This document shows, one piece after another, positions 1 to 8,896 of a stretch of DNA of 64,000 bases. The first letter of the stretch is position 1; every line of letters begins with the position of its first letter. This DNA is from Campylobacter sp. (GTDB lineage: Bacteria > Campylobacterota > Campylobacteria > Campylobacterales > Campylobacteraceae): NCBI RefSeq assembly GCF_019423325.1, contig NZ_JAHZBQ010000003.1, positions 310,001 through 374,000 on the forward strand. Direction: 5' to 3'. A model generated the notes under the pieces. It saw nothing but the letters and a program-made list of their open reading frames with translations. It ran no database searches and was not told the DNA's origin. The position numbers and the translations under genes were made by a program.

Positions 1-453
1 AACGTGCTGGAAAATTTAACTCTAGCGCCCATAAAAGCGGGCATTTATACTAAAGAACAAGCCTACGCAAAAGCAGAGGAGCTACTGCAAAAGGTCGGTC
101 TTAGCGATAAGGCCTATACTTATCCGCACAAGCTTAGCGGTGGGCAAAAGCAACGCATCGCAATCGCTAGAAGTTTGGCGGTAAATCCGGATGTGATTTT
201 ATTCGACGAGCCCACTTCGGCGTTAGATCCCGAGATGATCGGCGAGGTATTAGGCATAATGAAAGAGGTCGCTAAAGAGGGCATTACGATGCTTGTGGTA
301 ACGCACGAGATGGGCTTTGCACGCAATGTCGCGAATAGGATTTTTTTTATGGAGGGCGGCAATATCGCTGTGGACGATACGCCTAAAAACGTATTTGAAA
401 ATCCGCAAAATCCGAGATTGAAAGAATTTTTAAATAAAATTTTAAACCACTAA
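1..453 (+). CDS. Polar amino acid ABC transporter, ATP-binding subunit (5' end outside window)
   Basis: The window opens inside this gene; the reading frame is open from base 1 and 149-150 codons of the C-terminal part are present, out of about 240-250 usual for the family, so Walker A lies to the left. Visible in order are the signature LSGGQKQR (about 130-155), Walker B ILFDEPTSALD (about 195-230) and the switch histidine in VVTHEMGFA (about 295-320). This pattern is typical of the GlnQ/HisP/PebC group that powers polar amino acid uptake at the inner membrane. The binding-protein gene follows after 11 bases; no permease follows, so the permease genes should lie upstream. The substrate cannot be told from this part. 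Confidence 0.93.
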   Translation, partial: NVLENLTLAPIKAGIYTKEQAYAKAEELLQKVGLSDKAYTYPHKLSGGQKQRIAIARSLAVNPDVILFDEPTSALDPEMIGEVLGIMKEVAKEGITMLVVTHEMGFARNVANRIFFMEGGNIAVDDTPKNVFENPQNPRLKEFLNKILNH

Positions 454-464
454 AGGAGAGGGAA

Positions 465-1205
465 ATGAAAAAATTTATGAGATTTTTAGTTGCGAGCGCT
501 TTGCTTTGCGGTTCGCTAGTCGCTAAAGACATCACCAAAGATACGCTCATCGTAGGCACGAACGCCGAGTATCCGCCGTTTGAGTTCGTGGATGAAAACT
601 CCAAAGTCACGGGCTTTGATATGGATCTGGTAGCCGAGCTTGCAAAGCGAGCGGGCGTGAAATATGAAATTTTAAATATGAGCTTTGACGGGCTAATCCC
701 TGCGATTAAAAGCGGCAAGATCGATATGATCGCCTCGGGTATGAGCGCGACGCCGGATCGCAAAAAGGCGATCGATTTCACCAATCCTTACTACAAGGTC
801 GAAAATTTATATATCAAGCGCAAGGACGATAGCTCGTTAAATTCTAAGGCGGATCTGCAGGGTAAGCGCCTTGCCGCGCAGCTAGGTACCATTCAAGAGC
901 TTGCGATCAGAGATATCAAAGGTGCCGAGGTTAGCGCTACGGAGAACGTTTTTGTAGCCGTCATGTCGCTTAAAAACAAAAAGATCGATGCGCTTTGCGT
1001 GGATTCATCCGTAGGCTACGAATATCTTAAGAAAAACGACGATCTAACCGCATTTTTTAAAGAATCCGACGGCAGCGAGGGCTTTTCTATCGCATTTGAT
1101 AAGGGCAAATATCCCGAGCTACTCGCTAAATTTAATACAGCTCTTGAGGAGATGAAAAAAGACGGAAGCTACGAAAAGCTTTTGGAAAAGTATAATTTAA
1201 AATAA
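465..1205 (+). CDS. Amino acid ABC transporter periplasmic substrate-binding protein
   Basis: A 246-residue protein with an N-terminal signal peptide (MKKFMRFLVASALLCGSLVA) and the family 3 solute-binding fold. The opening strand and binding-site region read GTNAEYPPFEF and GFDMDLVAELAKRAG (about residues 30-65), followed by IASGMSATPDRKKAIDF, which carries the arginine that normally contacts the ligand carboxylate. The ribosome site AAAGGAGAGG lies just ahead of the ATG. It captures an amino acid in the periplasm for the transporter whose ATPase is directly upstream in the same operon. It resembles the ArtJ/HisJ/Peb1 group; the exact ligand (basic or acidic amino acid) is not decided by the sequence. 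Confidence 0.93.
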   Translation: MKKFMRFLVASALLCGSLVAKDITKDTLIVGTNAEYPPFEFVDENSKVTGFDMDLVAELAKRAGVKYEILNMSFDGLIPAIKSGKIDMIASGMSATPDRKKAIDFTNPYYKVENLYIKRKDDSSLNSKADLQGKRLAAQLGTIQELAIRDIKGAEVSATENVFVAVMSLKNKKIDALCVDSSVGYEYLKKNDDLTAFFKESDGSEGFSIAFDKGKYPELLAKFNTALEEMKKDGSYEKLLEKYNLK

Positions 1206-1218
1206 TCCGCAAAATTTA

Positions 1219-1248
1219 GGCGCAAATTCCTCTTGCAGAATTTGCGCC
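1219..1248 (+). terminator. Hairpin between binding-protein gene and SNase-like gene
   Basis: An 11-bp perfect stem, GGCGCAAATTC paired with GAATTTGCGCC, around an 8-base loop. No long T run follows, so it may act as an attenuator or mRNA-end stabiliser rather than a strong intrinsic terminator. Confidence 0.4.
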
Positions 1249-1264
1249 GCCTAAGAGGAATCCT

Positions 1265-1801
1265 ATGAAAAAGATATTTTTAGCACTTGCGATTTTGCTC
1301 TGCACGCAAAGCTTTGCGGAGCAAAAAGACAGATACGGCATCGCTGCGTTTGCAGGTCTTGGCAATGACGGCAGAAGCTTCGTTTTTACTTTCAGAAAGG
1401 CTCAAAAAGATCGTTTCTTTCCCTGCGACTTAAAAAATTTAAACATAATCGCCGCGGGTGCTTCTAGGTGCATAACGGACGCTAAGGAGCTAAAGAAATT
1501 CGACAAAGAATATAAAAAAGCTCTCGAGTCTGTGATAAAACCCGGCAAGCGCTACTACGTAAATTTAATCGATCGCGGCAATGACGCCTATGTTTGCGAC
1601 GCAAGCGATCCTAAAAGCAATCTGCGATTGGATCTAGTGGCAGCAGGGTTTGCCGTTCCGACAACCGACGATAGCGAACTACTTTTAAAAGCCGCCGAGG
1701 AGGCCAAAGAGGCTAAGCGCGGAATGTATAGCGCAAAATTTTGGGATGTTACCAACTGCATCCTAAACGGCGTGCCGATGCCGAAAAAGATAGATGAGTG
1801 A
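1265..1801 (+). CDS. Secreted SNase-like (thermonuclease-fold) protein
   Basis: A 178-residue protein with a signal peptide ending near CTQSFA. The C-terminal half has the staphylococcal-nuclease-like pattern LRLDLVAAGFAV followed by an alanine/glutamate helix and KRGMYSAKFW, which is the best recognisable part of the fold. The usual catalytic Arg/Glu set of active thermonucleases is not obvious, so it may be a non-catalytic or diverged member. There are cysteines near residues 57, 72, 118 and 169. The gene starts the compact run SNase-thiE-uppP-eptC and overlaps thiE by 8 bases, so it is probably co-transcribed with them, although no functional link is evident. The family call is moderate; the function is unknown. 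Confidence 0.65.
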   Translation: MKKIFLALAILLCTQSFAEQKDRYGIAAFAGLGNDGRSFVFTFRKAQKDRFFPCDLKNLNIIAAGASRCITDAKELKKFDKEYKKALESVIKPGKRYYVNLIDRGNDAYVCDASDPKSNLRLDLVAAGFAVPTTDDSELLLKAAEEAKEAKRGMYSAKFWDVTNCILNGVPMPKKIDE

Positions 1802-2408
1802 AATTTACGCGCTTAGCGACGATGCCTTAACGCCGCCGCAAACTATCTTTTCGCAGATAGATGAGATTTTACGCTGCGGCGTAAAGCTCGTGCAGTACCG
1901 CAGCAAGCTCGCCGCGCAGGATGAAGCTTTAATCCGCTCTCTCATCGGTCTTTGTGAGGATTACGGCGCCAAACTCATCATCAACGACGATGCGACGCTT
2001 GCCAAAAAGCTTGGCGCGCACGGCGTGCATATCGGCAAGGACGACGGCGAGACGGCGCAGGTGCGCGAGTTTTTAGGTGCGGATAAGATCATCGGCGTTA
2101 GCTGCTACGCTGGTCTTGCTCGCGCGCAAAAGGCCGAAGCGCAGGGCGCTAGCTACGTAGCCTTCGGCTCGCTAAGGCGCAGCAAGACAAAACCTAATGC
2201 GCTGCTTTGCCCCGATGCGCTCGTGCAAGAGGCGCGAAAATTTTTAAATCTCCCAATCGCCGTAATCGGCGGGATAAGCTTAGAAAATTTAGATGAAATT
2301 TTAGTCCTCAAGCCCGATTATATCGCTATGGTAGAGGCGATCTACAGACCCGCTTCAATTACGCAGAATTTAGCAAATTTAAAGGAAAAAATGGATGAAT
2401 ATATTTGA
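1794..2408 (+). CDS. thiE: Thiamine phosphate synthase
   Basis: A 204-residue TIM-barrel enzyme that joins HMP pyrophosphate and thiazole phosphate to give thiamine phosphate. Diagnostic stretches are VKLVQYRSK (about residue 30), the Mg/pyrophosphate-binding LIINDDATLAKKLGAHGVHIGKDD (about 60-83), GVSCYA, and the phosphate-binding VIGGIS near residue 155. Length is normal for ThiE/TenI proteins; the intact IINDD and GGI motifs favour ThiE over the isomerase TenI. The start overlaps the preceding gene by 8 bases and the end overlaps uppP by 14, indicating translational coupling. Other thiamine genes are not in this window. Confidence 0.88.
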   Translation: MSEIYALSDDALTPPQTIFSQIDEILRCGVKLVQYRSKLAAQDEALIRSLIGLCEDYGAKLIINDDATLAKKLGAHGVHIGKDDGETAQVREFLGADKIIGVSCYAGLARAQKAEAQGASYVAFGSLRRSKTKPNALLCPDALVQEARKFLNLPIAVIGGISLENLDEILVLKPDYIAMVEAIYRPASITQNLANLKEKMDEYI

Positions 2409-3171
2409 CGCCGTGATTTTAGGCATCGTCGAGGGGCTGACGGAGTTTCTGCCCGTAAGCTCGACCGGGCACATGATCCTGGCCGCAAAACTGATGGGTT
2501 TGCAGCAGACCGACACGCTTAAATGCTTCGAGGTCGTTATCCAGCTAGGCTCGATCCTAGCGGTCGTCGCGATGTTTTACAAGCGGCTTTTGGTCGATTT
2601 TAAGCTCTGGTGCAAACTTATCGTGGGCTTCATCCCCACTGCAGCGATCGGCTTTTTGCTCTATAAAAGCATCAAATCTCTATTCGCGCCACAGACCGTC
2701 GCCTACGCGCTGATCGGCTGGGGCGTTATTTTTATCGCGGTCGAGCTCTTTCGCAAGGTGCGCCCGAGAGAGGACGAGCTAGAACATCTGGATCAAATCT
2801 CATACGTTCAGGCCTTCATCATCGGGCTTTCGCAATGTTTTGCGATGGTGCCGGGTACTTCGCGCAGCGGCGCTACCATCATCGCAGGGCTTTTGTGCGG
2901 GCTAAGCAGAAACCTAGCCGCGCGCTTTAGCTTCCTACTCGCGATCCCTACGATGTTTGCGGCGACTTTTTACGACACCTATAAAAATTTAGACACCTTC
3001 GCGCAAAACTCCGCTAATATCACAACCTTTCTCGTAGGCGGCGTAGTGGCGTTCGTAGTGGCGCTTGCGGCGATCAAGCTATTTCTAAGCTTCGTCTCGA
3101 AGTTCGATTTCATCCCGTTTGGAATTTATAGAATTCTAATCGGCGCCATCTTTTTCATCTTCGTTTTTTAA
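2395..3171 (+). CDS. uppP: Undecaprenyl-diphosphatase (BacA/UppP)
   Basis: A 258-residue polytopic inner-membrane enzyme that dephosphorylates undecaprenyl pyrophosphate, so that the lipid carrier for peptidoglycan and surface glycans can be reused. Both family signatures are present: EGLTEFLPVSSTGHM (about residues 13-27), with the catalytic glutamates and serines, and the PGTSRSGATI loop (about 152-161) with the essential arginine. Several hydrophobic segments fill the rest. It overlaps thiE by 14 bases and is followed after 22 bases by the EptC-like gene. Its product would serve the peptidoglycan modification, N-glycan and surface-glycan genes elsewhere in the window. Confidence 0.94.
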   Translation: MNIFDAVILGIVEGLTEFLPVSSTGHMILAAKLMGLQQTDTLKCFEVVIQLGSILAVVAMFYKRLLVDFKLWCKLIVGFIPTAAIGFLLYKSIKSLFAPQTVAYALIGWGVIFIAVELFRKVRPREDELEHLDQISYVQAFIIGLSQCFAMVPGTSRSGATIIAGLLCGLSRNLAARFSFLLAIPTMFAATFYDTYKNLDTFAQNSANITTFLVGGVVAFVVALAAIKLFLSFVSKFDFIPFGIYRILIGAIFFIFVF

Positions 3172-3193
3172 ACGCAATCATCAAAGGAATTTC

Positions 3194-5017
3194 ATGAGCC
3201 TAGCAAAAAATATCGGCGCATTTTTAAAAGACAGATTCAGCCTCCTATCGGTATTCGGCGGCGCGGTGCTAAACGCATACACGCTAGTTTTGGTATTAAA
3301 TTTAGCGCTCGGGCTGCTTCTTATCGCGCGCAGCGGCGAGCTGCTCTCTGCGCAGGCGCTGTTTTTTGCGGCATCTGCGATCTGCGGCGTGACGATACTT
3401 TTTTTCGCGCTTTACGCGCTTAGCTTTTACAGCGCCAGGCTATATAAAATTCTCGCCTTTGCGCTTCTGGCGATAAACGTAATCTTTGCGATCGCTCAGA
3501 TTTTTTTGATCTTTAGCCTGGAGCTTACCTACTCGCACGGCACGCTGGACGCGCTAGTGCAAACGACGCCCAAGGAAGCCTTTGAGTTCGCGCACGCGTT
3601 TTTAAATTTTAAGCTTATCGCGGCTTTTTTGGCGCTTTTAATTTTCGTCTTCGCTGCCCTTAGACTTAGAGTGAGCCAGCGAGCACGGATGAAGCTATGT
3701 CGCGCGATAAAGCTAGCCTTTCTGCTTAGCTTGCTTGTTTTTATCGCACATGCGGCGTTTAAAAGCTACGTAGCCAAAAGCTCGAAAATGCGCGCCAGCA
3801 TCATAATCGCGCTAAATAAAATTCCGATTTACAACTTTGCTTTCGTTACGAAGGATTATTTCGGCGCCGATTTTAAAAGCGTGCGCGAGCTACAAGCGGG
3901 ATACCAAAGCATTTACGCCTCGCATTCGCATAAAACCGCGCCAAACCGCATCTCAAACGTCGTTTTTATTATCGGAGAGAGCCTGCAGCGAAATTTCATG
4001 AGCCTATACGGCTACTATCTGCCCACCACACCGAATCTGCAAGCGCTTGAGCAAAGTGGAAATTTAATCGCCTTTAGCGACGTCGTCTCGCCGGGCGCCA
4101 AGACCAACGACGTGTTAAAATACGTGCTAAATTTCGGAAATTACGAGAGCGAAAAGCAGCGCCCGTGGAGCGCCAACCTCGACATCGTAAATCTCGCACG
4201 GCTGGCAAACTACGAGACCTTTTGGATCAGCAACCAGGAGCGCTACGGGCAGTGGGCGGTCGCAAGCGGCGCGAGCGCGCAGATGACGGATCACTCGGAC
4301 TTTACGAATCAAATCCCGGTTTACAAATACGCCTACTCGCTCGACGAAGTTATGCTTCCTAGCATAAAAAATTTCAAATCGGGCGCGAGAAAATCGCCCC
4401 TTGCGCGCAAGGACGAAAGCTCCGCCGCAGAGGTAAATGGTACGCAGAAAAAGGATAAATTTTTCATCCTTCATCTAATGGGCTCGCACCCAAGCTACGA
4501 GTTTCGCTATCCGAAAAGCTTTGCTAAATTTAGCGCCGCGGATATCTCGCGCGAGCCGCTTGATGAGGGGCAGAAAAAAGAGCTTGCGCACTACCTAAAC
4601 ACCGTGGCCTACAACGATTTTATCGTAAGCGAAATTTATAAAATTTTTGCGAGCGACAACACGCTGATAGTCTATTTCAGCGACCACGCCCAGAGCCTTT
4701 ATCAGTACCGCGGCAAGCTGATCCATGGCGGCATCAACCGCTTCACGCTCGAAATTCCGCTGATTTTCATGGCGTCGGATAAATTTAAAGAGCAAAACGC
4801 TGATCTTTGGACGCGCATCGCGGCAGCCAAAGACAGGCCGTTTTTAAACGACGATCTTATCCACGCGATCGCGGAAATTTTAGAGATGACCGAGCTGCCC
4901 GAGTACGATCCCGCTCGCTCGGTGATAAACGCCGATTTCAACGCCTCGCGTCCGCGCATCATCGAGGGGGTCGATTACGATAAAGTTTACAAGCTGCAAA
5001 AGGAATTTGGCGAGTAA
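3194..5017 (+). CDS. Phosphoethanolamine transferase, EptA/EptC-like sulfatase-fold membrane enzyme
   Basis: A 607-residue protein with about five N-terminal membrane helices (to about residue 195) and a periplasmic alkaline-phosphatase-like catalytic domain. Seen are the metal-binding IIGESLQRN (about 258), the likely phospho-acceptor threonine in GAKTND (about 302), HLMGSHPSY (about 425) and the metal-binding FSDHAQS (about 495). The family moves phosphoethanolamine from phosphatidylethanolamine to lipid A; the C. jejuni member EptC also modifies FlgG and N-glycans, which fits a genome that has pglB. The ribosome site AAAGGAA precedes ATG. It is the last gene of the run and is followed by a hairpin. 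The exact acceptor is inference. Confidence 0.85.
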   Translation: MSLAKNIGAFLKDRFSLLSVFGGAVLNAYTLVLVLNLALGLLLIARSGELLSAQALFFAASAICGVTILFFALYALSFYSARLYKILAFALLAINVIFAIAQIFLIFSLELTYSHGTLDALVQTTPKEAFEFAHAFLNFKLIAAFLALLIFVFAALRLRVSQRARMKLCRAIKLAFLLSLLVFIAHAAFKSYVAKSSKMRASIIIALNKIPIYNFAFVTKDYFGADFKSVRELQAGYQSIYASHSHKTAPNRISNVVFIIGESLQRNFMSLYGYYLPTTPNLQALEQSGNLIAFSDVVSPGAKTNDVLKYVLNFGNYESEKQRPWSANLDIVNLARLANYETFWISNQERYGQWAVASGASAQMTDHSDFTNQIPVYKYAYSLDEVMLPSIKNFKSGARKSPLARKDESSAAEVNGTQKKDKFFILHLMGSHPSYEFRYPKSFAKFSAADISREPLDEGQKKELAHYLNTVAYNDFIVSEIYKIFASDNTLIVYFSDHAQSLYQYRGKLIHGGINRFTLEIPLIFMASDKFKEQNADLWTRIAAAKDRPFLNDDLIHAIAEILEMTELPEYDPARSVINADFNASRPRIIEGVDYDKVYKLQKEFGE

Positions 5018-5024
5018 ATTTAGT

Positions 5025-5057
5025 GAAATTTTGCGCCTTTTGGCTGCGCAGAATTTC
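5025..5057 (+). terminator. Putative terminator after the EptC-like gene
   Basis: GAAATTTTGCGC pairs with GCGCAGAATTTC (12 pairs, one G-T) around a 9-base loop, 8 bases after the stop codon. The downstream tract is only partly T-rich. Confidence 0.45.
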
Positions 5058-5599
5058 GCTTCTTAAAATTTGCGCTCTTATCGCAAGCGCTCGCGTCTTA
5101 ATTTAGCTTTCAGACGAGCGCGCCAATTTTCACCGCCACGGGCTCTGCGGTAAAATTTCTCGCCGCGGAAATTTGCCAGCAAAACTCGGCTTTGTAAAAT
5201 TTCAAAATTTGCGGCTAAATTTCACGGCGCAGAATTTTCCATGCGTTCACGAAATACAAAAATTGCGAAGCTCATTCGAATAGCGAAATTTTGAAATTTC
5301 GGAATTTGGCGGCGTTAAAATTTATCCGCGCGGCACGGAATTTTGCCGCTAAAATTTCACGGCGCAAAGCTCCTCAGCACAAAATTTACCGCCAGAATTC
5401 AGCTCGTAATTTAAAATTTCAAAATTCTAAGCCGCGAAATTTTATGCCGAAGAATTTCACGCCCCAATCGGCGCGGAGTATCTGCTGCCTGAGCCGCGCA
5501 TAAAATTTTACGCTACAAAATTCCACCGATAAAATTTTATGTCGCAAAATCCCACGCCGTGCAATTTAAAAGCGGCTCTTGCTATAAAATTTCGCGAGC
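5058..5599. other. Gene-free spacer rich in AAATTT words
   Basis: About 540 bases between convergent genes. It consists of short degenerate units such as GCGAAATTTT, ACGGAATTTTGCC and GGCGTAAAATTT repeated without a fixed period. I see no reading frame with a ribosome site, no tRNA and no convincing promoter. The same vocabulary recurs in the other long spacers and inside several genes of this window. Confidence 0.6.
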
Positions 5600-6940
5600 T
5601 CAATTTATACTGCCGCAGCGATATTTGCCCGCTACGAAGGTGATTTTATCGCGAATTTTAGCGATCTGTCTTAGCGCCTCCGCTAAGAAATCCACGTCGC
5701 TTTCGTCATGGATGAACGAGAAACTAGCCCGCACCCAAGCGGGTTTGCGCGACATTTCGGTATCGGGTTGCAAGCCGAGCAGATCAAAGCCGTAAGGCGC
5801 GGCGCAGTCGCATCCTGCGCGAGTCTGGATCTCAAATTTCTGCCCGAGCACTCCGGCTAGCGCGTCCGCGCCAAGCCCTTGCATATTAAAAGCAAAGATC
5901 GGCACGCGCGGCGCGGTGAGATTGCCGTAAATTTCAATCTCGGGGATTTTTGAAATTTCGCTTATGAAGCGCCTGCAAATCGCTTCTTCACGCGTCTTGA
6001 TCGCCTCTAGCCCCGCGCTTTTGCGAAGCTTTAGGGCAAGATAAGCTCGCACCAGCGCGATGATGCCCGGCGTGCCCGCCTCCTCCAAGCGTTCCTTGTC
6101 GATTATAAAGCGCTGCGTTAGGGCGTCTGCGTATTTGATCGTGCCGCCTCCCGCGAATGTCGGCTCCTCGCCGCACAAAAGCTCCTTTCGCACCGCCAAA
6201 ATCCCGCTAGCGCCCACGCCGCCCAAAAGCTTGTGCGCGCCGAAAAACATACCGTCGCAAAAGCCAAGATCTACGTTTTCGTGCGCGATGAGCGCGCTAG
6301 CGTCCACAAACAGCCGCCCGCCGTGCGCTTTTAACATCAAGTAAGCGCGCTTGTAATCAAGCTTTAGCCCGCTTGCGTTCGATGCCGCGGTAAGTACACC
6401 GTAAATTTCGCGCCCTTTGTTTGCGGATAGAATTTCACTCAGCCGAGCAAAATCCATCAGCCCGCTTGGATCCAGCGGCACGCGCACGACCTCGCAAAGC
6501 CCCTGTCTTAAGCTGATTTCCACGGAGTGATGCTCAAAAGGCGAGATGATGAAAAGCGGCAGCTCTTTTAAGCTCTCGCGCCGCAAACTGAGCCTATCTC
6601 GCGTTGCTGGCGGCAGGTAGATGCCTAAAATTTCCCAAAGCTTCTTAATCGCCGCGGTCGCGCCAAATCCGCACGAGATCAAATAGTAGCGCTCTTCGCA
6701 GCCTAGAAGCTCTTTGATTTTGGCCCTTGCGTTTTCGTAGTAATCGCTTGTAATCTCGGCGCTCGCTCCGCCTGCGGAGTGGACGTTGGCATATGTTGCA
6801 AGCACGCGCTCGATCTCCGCTTCTATAGGACGATACGCAAGGCCCGAGGCGGCGCAATCGAAGTATTTGACCCCCTCTTTTAAGATGATATTTCCTTTGA
6901 TCGTTTCAAAATCCAAAGCGCGGCTCCAAAATTTTTGCAA
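5600..6940 (-). CDS. Class V aminotransferase / cysteine desulfurase-like PLP enzyme
   Basis: A 446-residue PLP enzyme of the aminotransferase class V (NifS/Csd) group. Landmarks are YFDCAASGL (about residue 27), HSAGG (about 53), the cofactor aspartate in LFVDASALIAHE (about 216), the Schiff-base lysine in FFGAHKLLGG (about 235) and TRAGCDCAAPYG (about 372), whose cysteines sit where cysteine desulfurases carry the persulfide cysteine. The region FEHHSVEISLRQ has the His-His of the family. It could be a SufS-like desulfurase or a related lyase; the substrate is not decided. It stands alone and is transcribed divergently from the DUF234 gene. Confidence 0.8.
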   Translation of the reverse strand: MQKFWSRALDFETIKGNIILKEGVKYFDCAASGLAYRPIEAEIERVLATYANVHSAGGASAEITSDYYENARAKIKELLGCEERYYLISCGFGATAAIKKLWEILGIYLPPATRDRLSLRRESLKELPLFIISPFEHHSVEISLRQGLCEVVRVPLDPSGLMDFARLSEILSANKGREIYGVLTAASNASGLKLDYKRAYLMLKAHGGRLFVDASALIAHENVDLGFCDGMFFGAHKLLGGVGASGILAVRKELLCGEEPTFAGGGTIKYADALTQRFIIDKERLEEAGTPGIIALVRAYLALKLRKSAGLEAIKTREEAICRRFISEISKIPEIEIYGNLTAPRVPIFAFNMQGLGADALAGVLGQKFEIQTRAGCDCAAPYGFDLLGLQPDTEMSRKPAWVRASFSFIHDESDVDFLAEALRQIAKIRDKITFVAGKYRCGSIN

Positions 6941-7041
6941 ATTATATCCAAACTCGCTAAAATTACGCCCGCAAGGAGGGCGAAATTTACGAGTTAAAAG
7001 ACACGGCGCGAAATTTAGGCGATGTTGGTATCGACGCGATT

Positions 7042-7851
7042 TTGCAGTTTCATTTCGTATTTGACGAGATCGGCTGTATAAGCGGCTACGCAGACGTTTT
7101 CGAAGCGATCGAAAATGAAATTTTGCTCTGCTTTGAACGTCTCGGCGAGCGCTTTAAATTCGGTGGCGAGTACGAAGAGCAGATCAAAAAGGCGCTGATG
7201 AAATTCGCTAGAAGCGACCGCAAAAAAATAGGAATTTCAAAAATCTTGCCGCGGTTTACGGCGCAAAAAATCACCGCAGATCTCATAAACGCGAAGTTTC
7301 TAATCACCGAAAAATCAAGCGAGCAAAGGGCGCAAAAAGAGCGCAAAAATGACCGCCTCCCGCGCGCGCTACGCCGCTACCATATCACTGACAAAGTCCA
7401 TTTTAGCAGCAACTTTGCGAGGTTTTGGTTTAGATTTATCGAGCCGAATCTGCCCGCGCTACGTCTGGGCGAGATAGGGCGCGTGCTAAGCCTAATCAAA
7501 GCGGATTTCAACGCCTACGCGGGGCTCGGGTTTGAAATTTTAAGCAAAGAGCTGCTCGCGAAGTATTTAAATTTAGAGATTTCGCAAATTTCAAGCTTCT
7601 GGAACAAAGAGGTCGAGATCGATATCTACGCGAAATTTGAGAGCTTTTGCGTCGCGGGCGAGTGCAAATACAAGGAGCGAAAAATTTCAAAAAACGTGCT
7701 AAACGAGCTCATACTCAAATGCGAAAAAGCACGTCTCGCGCCCGATCTGCTCGCGCTGTTTTCCAAAAGCGGCTTTAGCGGCGAGCTACAAAACCTAAAA
7801 AGCGATAAAATTTTACTCTTTTCGCTCGAGGATTTTAAAATTTTACTTTGA
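7042..7851 (+). CDS. DUF234-type protein with PD-(D/E)xK-like nuclease core
   Basis: About 269 residues when begun at TTG 7042. The C-terminal half matches the DUF234 module usually fused to archaeal-type AAA ATPases: FARFWFRFIEPN (about 125), then FEILSKELLAKYLN, SSFWNKEVEIDIYA and AGECKYKERKI. The E-x-D ... E-C-K spacing resembles a PD-(D/E)xK nuclease core. No Walker motifs are present, so this is a stand-alone module. The start is uncertain: a strong AAGGAGG lies at 6973-6979, but the only in-frame codon at normal spacing is ATT 6985, which would add 19 residues; TTG 7042 has no clear ribosome site. Role unknown; a DNA-processing role is inference only. Confidence 0.7.
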   Translation: MQFHFVFDEIGCISGYADVFEAIENEILLCFERLGERFKFGGEYEEQIKKALMKFARSDRKKIGISKILPRFTAQKITADLINAKFLITEKSSEQRAQKERKNDRLPRALRRYHITDKVHFSSNFARFWFRFIEPNLPALRLGEIGRVLSLIKADFNAYAGLGFEILSKELLAKYLNLEISQISSFWNKEVEIDIYAKFESFCVAGECKYKERKISKNVLNELILKCEKARLAPDLLALFSKSGFSGELQNLKSDKILLFSLEDFKILL

Positions 7852-7888
7852 ATACGGACGTAAAATAAATGATTATAAGGGAATTATC

Positions 7889-8719
7889 ATGAAAAATAGG
7901 GTCTTGGCAGTATCGTTAGGCGTGCTTTTGAGCTTAAGCTTGGCTGGATGCGATAGGGGAGAAATAGAGGATATTCAAACGGAGGATTTTTATGCCGCCA
8001 ATCCGGATAAAGCAAAAAGCGTCTCCGAGGCGTGCGCCCTAGCCGATCTATCCAAAGAATCGGCAGAGATTTACGACAACTGCGAACGAGCCGTCATGGC
8101 GTATTTTAAAATCTATTATAATAGCGTGATGCAAGCAGCATCAAGGCAAGAGGTAAAGGCGCAAGATGAAAAATACAAAGCTATGTGCGAGCGCAAAGAG
8201 GTGCGAAATACGGAATTCGACGTGGAATGCTTTCTGTCTTTAGCTACCACAAATTTGCCGATAAACTCTACAAGACCCAAAAATAGGCTGATTTATCTAC
8301 TGGAGGAATGTAGAGGCGATGCAGTTAGCCCAAAATGTAGGCTTTTAAAAAAGGAGATAGAATTTTTCACTAAAGCCCCCAGAATGAGTAAAGAAGAGGT
8401 CTACGAGGCATTATCGAAAAAATTGCAAATCGTGATAAAAGACTATATTGATTTTTACGTATCGCAAGGTAGATTCGACGAAAATCCAGACAAGATGACA
8501 AGCATGACGGTCGAGCAGATAGCTCCGAATTCAATTAGCTTAGGCACGACGAGCTATGTCAGTTGCTTTACTATAACCGCAATCGATACGGGCAAAAACG
8601 CTAGTTTGGAGATACGAAAAGGCGCAAGCCAAAATTATGAATTCTGCATGCAAACATATAAATTGCCCGAAGTCACAAAAATTCTAAATGAAAACGGCGG
8701 CGTTATTAAGCTTAGATAG
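7889..8719 (+). CDS. Predicted lipoprotein of unknown function
   Basis: A 276-residue protein with a clear lipoprotein signal: charged N-terminus, hydrophobic core and lipobox SLAGC with the modified cysteine near residue 21. The ribosome site AAGGGA precedes ATG. The mature part is charged and contains seven or eight cysteines (for example DNCERAV, MCERKEV, VECFL, EECRGDA, PKCRLL, VSCFT and FCMQTY), suggesting several periplasmic disulfides. I do not recognise a family. It follows the DUF234 gene by 37 bases and is followed by a small hairpin; the neighbouring DsbC-like gene on the other strand is a plausible but unproven partner for its disulfides. Confidence 0.75.
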   Translation: MKNRVLAVSLGVLLSLSLAGCDRGEIEDIQTEDFYAANPDKAKSVSEACALADLSKESAEIYDNCERAVMAYFKIYYNSVMQAASRQEVKAQDEKYKAMCERKEVRNTEFDVECFLSLATTNLPINSTRPKNRLIYLLEECRGDAVSPKCRLLKKEIEFFTKAPRMSKEEVYEALSKKLQIVIKDYIDFYVSQGRFDENPDKMTSMTVEQIAPNSISLGTTSYVSCFTITAIDTGKNASLEIRKGASQNYEFCMQTYKLPEVTKILNENGGVIKLR

Positions 8720-8749
8720 CAAAATTTTATATTTTCAAATTCCATTACA

Positions 8750-8764
8750 AAGCCTTAAAGGCTT
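8750..8764 (+). terminator. Weak terminator hairpin after lipoprotein gene
   Basis: AAGCC-TTAAA-GGCTT stem-loop followed by AATTTTAAA. The stem is short, so it is only a possible terminator. Confidence 0.3.
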
Positions 8765-8896
8765 AATTTTAAAGCGGCGGAATTTTGTGAAATTTCAGCT
8801 TGCGCGGACGACTGCGCTGCGCGCGACTTGCACTACCGCAAGCAAACTCGCGCTGTCCGCGCACAAACCCCGCGCCCTAAATTCCGTAAATTCAGA

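Noticed and set aside
5291..5503. Open frame of 70 codons in the spacer after the EptC-like gene
   Set aside because: Composition is entirely AAATTT-type filler, giving an Arg/Lys/Phe/Asn-biased product without a ribosome site.
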